15,614 nucleotides of DNA from JBLKSS01 sp047607725. GTDB lineage: Bacteria > Pseudomonadota > Gammaproteobacteria > Enterobacterales > Enterobacteriaceae. Positions 8,479-15,473 of this stretch are shown here, in pieces. The DNA is taken from assembly GCF_047607725.1 (NCBI RefSeq), contig NZ_JBLKSS010000048.1, forward strand, positions 1-15,614, given 5' to 3'. The number at the start of each line of letters is the position of its first letter. The first letter of the stretch is position 1. The notes below the pieces were generated by a model, which searched no databases, was not told where the DNA came from, and saw only the letters and a program-made list of their open reading frames with translations. A program made the translations under genes and the position numbers.

Positions 8479-8797
8479 ACCACATAAGCTACTTATAAAA
8501 GCACAAATGTCAGCTGAAGTTCGCTGGTATTCCATCGATTTTACAGGAGCGCATTCCGCTATCCTGCGTGAAAAAAGCTTGATAGCTATTGCATCGAAGA
8601 CAACCCATTTCGTGATAAGTACGATGACAACGCTGAAAGGTCAATATTTGGCCCGCATATCATTCCCCTAAACCAAAATAATATCATTAATAATTTAAAA
8701 TCTACCACAGAGTCTATCGATGTGTTTTTTTGATGGCGTTGTAAAACATTTTAAGCAGCAATATTTTACTATGTTGTATGACAGCGGCTTTTCATAG
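8479..8797 (+). pseudogene. Effector/toxin-like protein, middle fragment with two frameshifts and a stop
   Basis: Read with repairs, this gives a continuous protein: MSAEVRWYSIDFTGAHSAIL, then LDSYCIEDNPFRDKYDDNAE, SIFGPHIIPLNQNNIINNLK, and FFDGVVKHFKQQYFTMLYDS. The repairs are one A added to the A6 at 8571-8576 and one T removed from the T7 at 8725-8731; they cancel, so the frame upstream and downstream is the same. TAG at 8795-8797 then interrupts it just before TALEKFIGFLTSLIPFYN. The segment links the N-terminal fragment to the M91 region. Its style resembles large modular toxins of plant- and insect-associated gamma-proteobacteria, an inference from memory of such proteins. Confidence 0.6.
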
Positions 8798-10663
8798 ACC
8801 GCGCTTGAGAAGTTCATCGGATTTCTGACATCATTAATCCCTTTTTACAATTGCGTCGAGGATATAGAGAATAAGCATGTCGCTGCGGCAACCATTGATT
8901 GTTCTTTAGATATTATTTCTCTCATTCCAGGCGTAGGATCGCTTGGCAAATTGCTGACAAATCTCGGTCGAAAAACCGTGTTAAATCTGCTTAGGAAGAC
9001 CAGCATCAAGGCATGGACGCCACGCGTGTTAAAGAAAAACATACGAAAGGCATTTATATCCGCATTAAAATCCGAACAAAAAATGACCGAAAAATATGTG
9101 AAGGCGTTAGCAAATGAGTTCATGAGGCAAATAGATCCCGGTTTTGAGTTAATTTATAACATCGGCCATAGCGGGATAAGGAACATTAGAAAAGTATTGA
9201 GAGAATTCAACCATATCCCTCATGTATCATCAGCGTTGTATAAGCTAGAAAAATATTCACCTACACAAACGTTTTTGACAGGCGTCACGTCTGGCAATCC
9301 TCTGGTGGTTAAGCATAGACAGACGAGATTTTCCCTCTTGCCGCTTGAAGGTCGTCAATATTTACAACATCAGCTTTATATTGCAAATAGTGTATCAACA
9401 GAACGATTTATCAGAAAGAAATATGTATTATTTGAACTAAACTATCCCTTAAGAGTTGGCCCTGGTGAATTAGGAGATTTCGGCCATTGCATTGTCAAAC
9501 GTGATGGCATTAAAAGAAAATGCGCTAAAGCATTCAATTATCTAAGCCTGCATCAGAAACTTATTCGTACTGACAATTATCTACGCCACAACGACCTTAT
9601 AAAGGCGTTTCCTTATCTGCACCAGAGTTTTCAACTGCTTGGCGTAACTAAAAAAAAGGCTATCCCTGCCTTTGCGAATAGTTATGAAAATTATCTCACT
9701 AAATTGTTTTCCGTATCGACAGTCTCCGCGTTAGATTCCCTTAGCGAAGTTGAGATAATAGAGCGATGGGTTGACTTTAGTGTCAAGCACGCGGCTAAAC
9801 CCTCGATAAATGAACTTAAAACTGCCACTATAAAGACCTTGGCCAATAGTGAAGTCTTTGCTGCAGAACAAAACATAAGAAAACGATATAAAAGTCTCCA
9901 CAGCGCGATAACCAGTCTCTCTACCACACCTGTGACACGTTACGCTAATGGACAGAATATTCGTGCTAAAGTTTATGATCCATCGGCTAGCGCTAATCCC
10001 TTTCATGTCGCAACAGCCGGTAAAGACGCGTCATCTGTGACACACGGAATAATCATTCATGGAAATCAACGCTTTCAGAGGGAAGTCATTAAGCATCTCG
10101 ACACGATAAATACCCCCCCTTCTGGCAAACGCTTAATCGAAAGGTTGGAACATAAGAAGGTTGACATAATACCGCCATCCTACGGTGATGTGAGAAGAGT
10201 ACAATCACGAGAAGGAGAAAAGGTCTTTTTGTCAGATAACTCATGTAATGGAAAAACAATCATTTTCGATCCTGAAAATGAAATAATGGGTACGAACATT
10301 GAGAACTTGGTTAACGAGCCTTGGCGCAAACGAAATCCTGACATTGCTTTGTACCATGAAATGCTTCATTCTTATTTTCATTATCATCATCAAAACATCT
10401 ATGACCCTACGGGCAAAAGGGTGTTCAGAGTTAATGGCGGTAGCGCTTTTCTTGACGAAGCACGAATAACCGGCACCGTCTATAAACATAATGGCCAAGA
10501 ATTTAATTTCTATGATTCTGGCTATCTGGCAACAATTGATGACGAGACAAAATATTTTACCGAAAATAATTTTCGGAAAGAAATGGCACAGGCTTATCGC
10601 CAAGATTATTACTACATCAGGCCGGTTTATGGCTCCGGCTCTCATCAAATCAGGATAAAGTAA
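8798..10663 (+). CDS. Effector-like protein with C-terminal M91 (NleD/HopH1-type) zinc metalloprotease domain
   Basis: The frame is open for 621 residues after the TAG at 8795-8797; the first plausible start is TTG 8951 (570 residues), which is probably not the native one. It begins with a hydrophobic segment (LTSLIPFYNCVEDIE, then IDCSLDIISLIPGVGSLGKL) and continues into a basic helical middle. Numbered from 8951, the C-terminal 200 residues show the layout of peptidase family M91. FQREVIKHLDTINTPPSGKR is followed by TIIFDPE, then the zinc motif HEMLH at 469-473, DEAR with E503, and ENNFRKEMAQAYRQDYYYIR. Known members such as NleD and HopH1 are type III effectors, and NleD cleaves host JNK/p38 kinases. 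All visible catalytic residues are kept. Whether any product is made is unclear. Confidence 0.75.
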   Translation, partial: TALEKFIGFLTSLIPFYNCVEDIENKHVAAATIDCSLDIISLIPGVGSLGKLLTNLGRKTVLNLLRKTSIKAWTPRVLKKNIRKAFISALKSEQKMTEKYVKALANEFMRQIDPGFELIYNIGHSGIRNIRKVLREFNHIPHVSSALYKLEKYSPTQTFLTGVTSGNPLVVKHRQTRFSLLPLEGRQYLQHQLYIANSVSTERFIRKKYVLFELNYPLRVGPGELGDFGHCIVKRDGIKRKCAKAFNYLSLHQKLIRTDNYLRHNDLIKAFPYLHQSFQLLGVTKKKAIPAFANSYENYLTKLFSVSTVSALDSLSEVEIIERWVDFSVKHAAKPSINELKTATIKTLANSEVFAAEQNIRKRYKSLHSAITSLSTTPVTRYANGQNIRAKVYDPSASANPFHVATAGKDASSVTHGIIIHGNQRFQREVIKHLDTINTPPSGKRLIERLEHKKVDIIPPSYGDVRRVQSREGEKVFLSDNSCNGKTIIFDPENEIMGTNIENLVNEPWRKRNPDIALYHEMLHSYFHYHHQNIYDPTGKRVFRVNGGSAFLDEARITGTVYKHNGQEFNFYDSGYLATIDDETKYFTENNFRKEMAQAYRQDYYYIRPVYGSGSHQIRIK

Positions 10664-10902
10664 TACAAAATAATAATAATTCATTAAATAAAAAATTAGC
10701 AACATTAATAATAAAATCGCTTTTTGACCGCTTGCTTTTCGGCCTATATGAAAATATGCTTCTTGAGCTATCAACAACACCATACAGATAAAATAGGCAT
10801 CAGAAATAGGGGTAAGTATTAATAATAGGATCATTTTCTTGTGTGAATGATTGTTAATTTCACGCAAACGAACGTACATTTTTAATTTCATTGGGGTATA
10901 AG

Positions 10903-11925
10903 ATGTTTAAATTTTTGACCAGCATGTATAAAAGGCACTTTCCCTCACAGGGGTATGTTCCCGTTACGGATTTCGAGGACACGGATAATTAGATACCCAG
11001 GCTTTTCCCCTTAGTTCTAGAACAGCAGTTACAAATCTGGATGCAAAGTGGAACTGAAAGAGAGGAACAGCGCGCGGCCGCGGTAAATAAAATCAGAGAA
11101 TGTCATCATTCAAAAGAAGATACTCTTGATTTGAGTCATTTCAATTTATCGGAATGGCCACCCTATATCCCTCCCACGGTAAGAAAGATCGATGCCTCGC
11201 ACAATTCCCTTCAGCAGTTTCCGCCAGTATCTCTTGTCCAGATTGAGTCGCTCGATATAAGCCATAATTGCCTGACACAATTACCTGCCATTTATTCAGC
11301 GCCTCTCTCCCGGCTGAACATTAGCCATAACGCGCTTCAATCGCTACCCGCTCCTCTTTATGAAACGCTGGAACATTTGCTGGTTAATAATAACCCATTA
11401 AATTCCTTAGATAATTTATCCAGCGCTTCGTTAAAGTGGTTGGAGGCCAGAAATTGTCGTTTGCAGCATTTTTCTGCCACGACACCGGCACTGACACATC
11501 TCGATCTTAGTGAGAATAACATCACGTCGCCCCCGCCGGCATGGCCTGAAAATTTTCAGCGGCTGAAAATTAGTCATAATAAATTAACGCATCTCGGACA
11601 CCTGTCCGACAGCGTGGGGCAAATTATCGCCAATGATAATCAACTGGCTGAACTACACAATCCGCCCCCCAAAAACCTACACTTTATCGATATCAGCCAC
11701 AATCAACTGCGCCGGTTGTTCGATCCTGAAAAAGCGGTATTGCAGGTCCTCAAAGCTGAACATAATCTGATTAACACTGTGCCTACCGTTTTTAGCCAGA
11801 AAGACTGCAATACGCGTTTATGGCTCAGTAACAACCCCCTCACAGAGGAAACGATAAGCAGGTTGAATGAGTCAAATCGAGCAATCAGCTCCTACGATAG
11901 CGCTTTGCCGCGCATCGTTCTTTAA
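10903..11925 (+). pseudogene. Leucine-rich-repeat effector related to IpaH/SspH, stop at codon 30 and no E3-ligase domain
   Basis: The original start is likely ATG 10903 (GGGG about 8 bases upstream), reading MFKFLTSMYKRHFP until TAG at 10990-10992. The same frame continues to a possible internal start, ATG 11041, giving 294 residues. The stretch LQIWMQSGTEREEQRAAAVN aligns with the WEKNSSPGEERGIAF region of IpaH, and about twelve 20-21-residue repeats (LDISHNCLTQLP type) follow. The end NPLTEETISRL...YDSALPRIVL matches the LRR-cap/ligase boundary of IpaH/SspH (NPLS..L..L..PDYHGPRI.F). The catalytic Cys domain that should follow is absent. It could therefore be a YopM-like LRR-only protein or a truncated ligase. 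Confidence 0.75.
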
Positions 11926-12141
11926 TATATTGGCTGCACTTAATCTGACAGGCGCTTAAAAGCGGACGGCGTTAAGGAAATAGCCTCACTGGAACAAAGG
12001 GCGTCACCCGCCCTACCGCGGCGATAGCGTGCCCAATTGGCGGATAACGAATTGGCGCCGGTAGTTTCCGCCAATACTGTAGCGAGGCCTTCCGCCAAGT
12101 CGCAGCTGGCTTTTGAGGTCTCGCCGCCCGCGTTTGGCGAA
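11926..12141. other. Convergent intergenic region between LRR gene and ampE
   Basis: There are 216 bases between two converging 3' ends. The only structure seen is an inverted pair ATTGGCGGA (12036-12044) / TCCGCCAAT (12067-12075), with TTCCGCCAA repeated near 12088. It may form a stem in the ampE transcript, but no T-run follows. No trace of an E3-ligase coding sequence was found here. Confidence 0.4.
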
Positions 12142-12996
12142 TTAGACCAGCGCGCCGTGGATGGTCAACAGCGCCACCACCACCACAATCCCCAACGTGA
12201 CTTTCTTCGCCAGCGACACCGCGGCGCGGGGCGTTTGCACCGCATCCAGATGCGGCTCGCGCGCCAGCGAAAATTGCGCCAGCCGCGTGAGAACCTGATA
12301 CTGGCTGCTATGGATATCCCATAGCGAAGCGAACCAGGCCGGCAGCGCCTTCTCGCCGTGCCCCAGCAAGGCATAGGCCGCGCCCGCCAGGCGCACCGGC
12401 ACCCAATCCAGCCAGTGCAGCAACAAATCGATGCCGGAGCGCGCGCGTTTCATGGGCGTGGAGCGGCGCGCCAACCAGGTTTGCCAGGCGCGCAGAAATG
12501 CATAGCCCGCCAGGGGCACCGGGCCCCAGGGGCCGCCTATCACCAGCCAGAACAGCGGCGCCAGATAAAAACGGAAGTTAATCCACAGCAGCGCATTTTG
12601 CAGCTCGCGCAGCCGCTCGACCGGAGCCCCTTCTACCGGCAGGCCATGTATCAGCGCCAGCTCCTCGCTCATTGCTTTGCTGGCGTCGCCGTCGCCGTGG
12701 GCGGCGGCAATCAGATAGTCGCGGTAGTGGCGGCGAATCCCCCCCGCACCGATGCACAATACCCCCAAGACAATCCACAACAGCTGTTGGGGAATAGAGT
12801 ATAACCAACCGACGGCCAGCCGCAGGCAGACCGCGACCAATAGCATCCAGCACAGCGCCAATATCAGCGTCTGCGCCAGCGATGTCTCGCGCAGGCGGCT
12901 AAACGGCCGCTCAAGCCAGCGATCCAATTGCCAATGTTCGCCGTACTTGAATAAACGTTCCCAGGCCAGCACCAATAATAATGTAAACAGCGTCAT
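12142..12996 (-). CDS. ampE: AmpE, inner-membrane regulatory protein
   Basis: This 284-residue protein is the same length as E. coli AmpE and matches it along the whole sequence: MTLFTLLLVLAWERLFKYGE, HWQLDRWLE, LRELQNALLWINFRFYLAPL, WVPVRLAGAAYALLGHGEKA and a hydrophobic tail ending LLTIHGALV. AmpE is a multi-pass inner-membrane protein encoded with AmpD; its precise role (suggested link to beta-lactamase induction) is not settled. The start ATG 12996 has GGGAG upstream and lies 16 bases after the ampD stop at 13013. No lesion is seen, although its partner ampD is broken. Because of the ampD frameshift, ampE is also the end of one 476-codon open frame starting at the ampD ATG. Confidence 0.93.
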   Translation of the reverse strand: MTLFTLLLVLAWERLFKYGEHWQLDRWLERPFSRLRETSLAQTLILALCWMLLVAVCLRLAVGWLYSIPQQLLWIVLGVLCIGAGGIRRHYRDYLIAAAHGDGDASKAMSEELALIHGLPVEGAPVERLRELQNALLWINFRFYLAPLFWLVIGGPWGPVPLAGYAFLRAWQTWLARRSTPMKRARSGIDLLLHWLDWVPVRLAGAAYALLGHGEKALPAWFASLWDIHSSQYQVLTRLAQFSLAREPHLDAVQTPRAAVSLAKKVTLGIVVVVALLTIHGALV

Positions 12997-13012
12997 AACC
13001 CGCGTCTCCCTG

Positions 13013-13572
13013 TTAAATGTCGTCAGCCTGTGTTGACAGGAGTTGTCGAAAATCGCGCCAGCTGAAGGACGGTCCTGGATCGGTCTTGCGCTCGGGCGCG
13101 ATATCGCTGTGACCGGTAATGCGCGCCGGGGTAATGGGATAATGGCGCAGCAACAGGCGGGTCTCACGTCGGCAAGCGCGCGGTACTGCGCATCGGTATA
13201 GGTCAGTGTATCGGTCCCCTCCAGTTCAATGCCAATGGAAAAATCATTGCAGCACTCATGTCCCTGATAGCAAGACACCCCTGCAGGCCAGGCGCGCCGA
13301 TGAAAGGGGACATACTGCACCACTTCCCCGTCACGCCGGATGAGGCAATGCGCGGATACCCGCAACTGCCAGATCGTGGCGAAGTAAGGATCGTCCGCGG
13401 GATCCAGCGTGCCGGTAAACAGCCGGTCTATCCAGGGACCGCCAAACCGGCCCGGCGGCAAACTGATATTGTGTACCACCAACAGCGTGGGCACCACGTT
13501 CGCCGGCCGCTCGTCGCAATGGGGAGAAGGAACGCGCCTTACGTCTGCAATCCAACCGTTGTCCAACCGCAT
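13013..13572 (-). pseudogene. ampD: AmpD, 1,6-anhydro-N-acetylmuramyl-L-alanine amidase, frameshifted
   Basis: AmpD is the cytosolic zinc amidase that strips the peptide from anhydro-muropeptides during cell-wall recycling. The first 136 residues match E. coli AmpD closely: VRRVPSPH, LLVVHNISLPPG with zinc ligand His34, VSAHCLIRRDGEVVQYVPF, and FSIGIELEGTDTL with Glu116. A one-base deletion near 13165-13167 (GTGAGACC where GTxGAGACC is expected) shifts the frame. The remainder (TRLLLRHYPITPARITGHSD, then IAPERKTDPGP), holding His154, Lys162 and Asp164, is out of frame. The repaired gene would give 186 residues. The shifted frame has no stop and runs on into ampE. Confidence 0.9.
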
Positions 13573-13663
13573 GGTGACCTCATTTTACCGAGAGTGGTAC
13601 TTCGTTCGGCTTCAGGGTAGCATGAATCAAAGCTTCCCTTTATCCGCAGTTACGGAGATTTTT
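13573..13663. promoter_or_regulatory. Divergent ampD/nadC promoter region
   Basis: Ninety-one bases separate the divergent ampD and nadC start codons, the same arrangement as in E. coli, so both promoters must lie here. No strong -35/-10 pair is evident. The nadC ribosome site is GGAG, about 8 bases before ATG 13664. Confidence 0.5.
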
Positions 13664-14426
13664 ATGTCGACCCGCCGTTATAATGTTGAGCGCCGCCGCG
13701 CGGAATTGCTCGAACGAGTAGAGCAGGATATCCCGCCGTCGGTCAGCGCCGCGCTAAAAGAAGATCTGGGCGGCGGCACCGACGCGCAGGCCGATATTAC
13801 CGCGTTGCTGCTGCCGACGGATAGTGAGGCCACTGCCGTCATCATCACCCGCGAAAAAGGCGTTTTTTTACGGGCGGCGCTGGCTTGAGGAGGTCTTCAG
13901 CCAGTTGGGCGGCGGTGTGACTATCGAGTGGCAGGTCGCGGATGGCGATCACATTGAGGCCAATCAACCCCTGTGCCGGCTGAGCGGGCCGGCGCGAATG
14001 CTGCTTACCGGCGAGCGCACCGCGCTCAAATACGCGGTGCTGTGCGGCGGCGGCGGCAACCACCGGCTGGGCTTGGCGGACACCTTCTTGATTAAAGAGA
14101 ATCATATCATCGCCGCCGGCTCCGTCGCCAACGCCGTGGCGCTGCGCACCGATGTCCCGGTGGAAGTCGAAGTCGAAACCTTGGACGAGCTGAGCCAGGC
14201 CCTGGAAGCCGGCGCCGATATCATTATGCTGGACAACTTCAGCCGTGAAGACATGATCAAGGCGGTGACCCTGACGCGTCAGAGGGCGGCGTTGGAGGTT
14301 TCCGGCAATGTCACGCTCGAGACGCTGCGCGATTGCGCGCTGACCGGCGTAGATTATATTTCCGTCGGCGCGCTCACCAAACATCTGCGGGTGCTGGATC
14401 TCTCCATGCGGTTTCATCAACGATAA
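13664..14426 (+). pseudogene. nadC: NadC, quinolinate phosphoribosyltransferase, frameshift plus active-site deletion
   Basis: NadC makes nicotinate mononucleotide from quinolinate and PRPP, the last dedicated step of de novo NAD synthesis. The N-terminus (MSTRRYNVERRRAELLERVE, LKEDLGGGTDAQADIT) matches E. coli. At codon 68 a T7 run (13863-13869) has one T too many; GVFYGRRWLEEVF resumes in the next frame. At about 14020-14030 the sequence jumps from GERTAL to KYAVLCGGGGNH. Against E. coli that removes 41 codons, including the DTRKT substrate-binding segment and the start of the next helix. The C-terminus (IKENHIIAAGSV, VEVEVETLDEL, GADIIMLDNF, VSGNVTLETL, ISVGALTKH) is good. The enzyme must be dead, so NAD would depend on salvage. 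Confidence 0.92.
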
Positions 14427-14576
14427 AAGTGCGCGCGGCCGCGCAGTTCAAATGCCACATGTTGCCGCCGCGCTGCAAATATCCCAATCCGCCTGCCAGT
14501 TTTTTTTTCCGCCGCTGTCGTAGCATTCACGCGGTCGCTAGGGTGAAGGGGTTGTTCTTCACCCAGGGGACCCAAT
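14427..14576. promoter_or_regulatory. nadC-ppdD spacer with hairpin before the ppdD ribosome site
   Basis: The 150-base gap contains a GC stem TGCGCG-CGGC-CGCGCA right after the nadC stop (14432-14447 approximately) and a T9 run near 14500. It also holds an inverted repeat GGGTGAA (14541-14547) / TTCACCC (14558-14564). The last abuts the AGGGGA ribosome site (14565-14570) and might mask or expose it. Confidence 0.4.
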
Positions 14577-15017
14577 ATGCATCGCCAGTGCGGATTCACC
14601 CTCATGGAGCTGATGGTGGTCATCGCCGTCATCGCTATTCTTAGCGCTATTGCGCTACCCGGCTATCAACGTTATCTGGATCGCGCGGCGCTGACCGATA
14701 TGCTGCGGATCGCCAGTCCCTACCGTCTTGCGGTGGAGCTGTGCACGATGCAGCAGGGTGATATCGACAGTTGCCACACCGGACAGCAAGGTATCCCGGC
14801 CAGCCATCGCTCCCGTTATATCAGCGGCGTCAGCGTACGCCAGGGCGTGATAAGTCTGACCGGCCGCCATACTCTGGCGGGGCTGACGCTGGTGATGTCG
14901 CCGGAACAGCTCGACGACGGCCTGGTCTGGCACCACCGCTGCGATGCCGCCGCAGGCAGCTCACTCGCCGTGGCGTGCGGCGCGCTGTTCCAGACCGCCG
15001 ATCACGAGGAAGAGTGA
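14577..15017 (+). CDS. ppdD: PpdD, type IV major prepilin
   Basis: PpdD is the major pilin of the enterobacterial type IV pilus, exported and cleaved at the inner membrane by a prepilin peptidase. The sequence begins MHRQCGFTLMELMVVIAVIA, giving the short leader cleaved after Gly6, Phe as residue +1, Glu at +5 and a hydrophobic helix to about residue 28. It has 146 residues, equal to E. coli PpdD, and keeps four cysteines (56, 66, 122, 134) in the same arrangement. The start ATG 14577 follows AGGGGA. Its TGA overlaps the hofB ATG (TGATG), as expected for one operon. The gene looks intact although hofB, the assembly ATPase next to it, is destroyed. Confidence 0.9.
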   Translation: MHRQCGFTLMELMVVIAVIAILSAIALPGYQRYLDRAALTDMLRIASPYRLAVELCTMQQGDIDSCHTGQQGIPASHRSRYISGVSVRQGVISLTGRHTLAGLTLVMSPEQLDDGLVWHHRCDAAAGSSLAVACGALFQTADHEEE

Positions 15018-15473
15018 TGGTTAACCGCACGCCAGCCGACGCGCGCTGGCCGGTCACCGGCACCCCGTTGCGTGACGATATGCCGGTGACCGGCACCCTG
15101 GATCTGCTATTGCAGCGCGCGCTTTGCCGCGAGGCATCGGATATCCACATCGAGCCCTGTTCGCCCTCCGGCTATCGATTGCGGCTGCGCGTCGACGGGC
15201 TGATGACCGCAGCGCAGGGCTGCCCCGTGTTGCTGGCAGAGGGTCTGGTCGCGCGTTTGAAAGTTCTGGTGCGGCTGGATATCGCCGAACGCCGCCAACC
15301 GCAGGACGGGCAATTCAGCGCCGGCGGTGATGGGCCGCCGTGTTCACTGCGGCTTTCCACGCTGCACGGTGAAAAAGCGGTGCTTCGCCTGTTACGCTGT
15401 ACCCCGGAGCGTCTGACGCTAAAAGGCCTGGGCATGCCGAAACCTCTTAGACGGCGCGTACTTACCGTACTGC
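15017..15473 (+). pseudogene. hofB: HofB (GspE/PilB-type pilus assembly ATPase), cut by IS21
   Basis: HofB is the cytoplasmic secretion ATPase that powers pilin assembly. ATG 15017 overlaps the ppdD stop. Only the N2-like region is present: LLLQRALCREASDIHIEP, YRLRLRVDGL, ARLKVLVRLDIAERRQPQDG, GEKAVLRLLR and LKGLGMP. About 150 codons remain, and the IS begins at 15474, roughly ten codons before the expected Walker A (GPTGSGKT), so no ATPase activity is possible. Compared with E. coli HofB (about 460 residues), some 60-80 N-terminal residues are missing as well. In their place stands a short segment with PVTGT occurring twice (15050-15064 and 15083-15097). Confidence 0.88.

Noticed and set aside
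10241..10891. 216-codon minus-strand open frame with hydrophobic stretches
   Set aside because: It lies mostly antisense to the M91 domain, whose coding frame has clear family motifs; the hydrophobic look comes from reading AT-rich DNA backwards.
11041..11925. LRR repeats as a DNA tandem repeat
   Set aside because: The periodicity is at protein level; the DNA units are too divergent, and this is ordinary LRR coding sequence.
12358..12804. 148-codon plus-strand frame
   Set aside because: It is the antisense of ampE, which is intact and matches E. coli along its length.
13409..13663. Upstream extension of the nadC open frame
   Set aside because: It runs antisense through ampD; the family start MSTRRYN at 13664 has a good ribosome site.
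13845..14420. 191-codon minus-strand frame
   Set aside because: It is the antisense of nadC in GC-rich DNA; the nadC motifs are on the plus strand.
14771..15016. Upstream part of the open frame that contains hofB (beginning MPHRTARYPG)
   Set aside because: It overlaps ppdD in another frame; the ATG overlapping the ppdD stop at 15017 is the natural hofB start.
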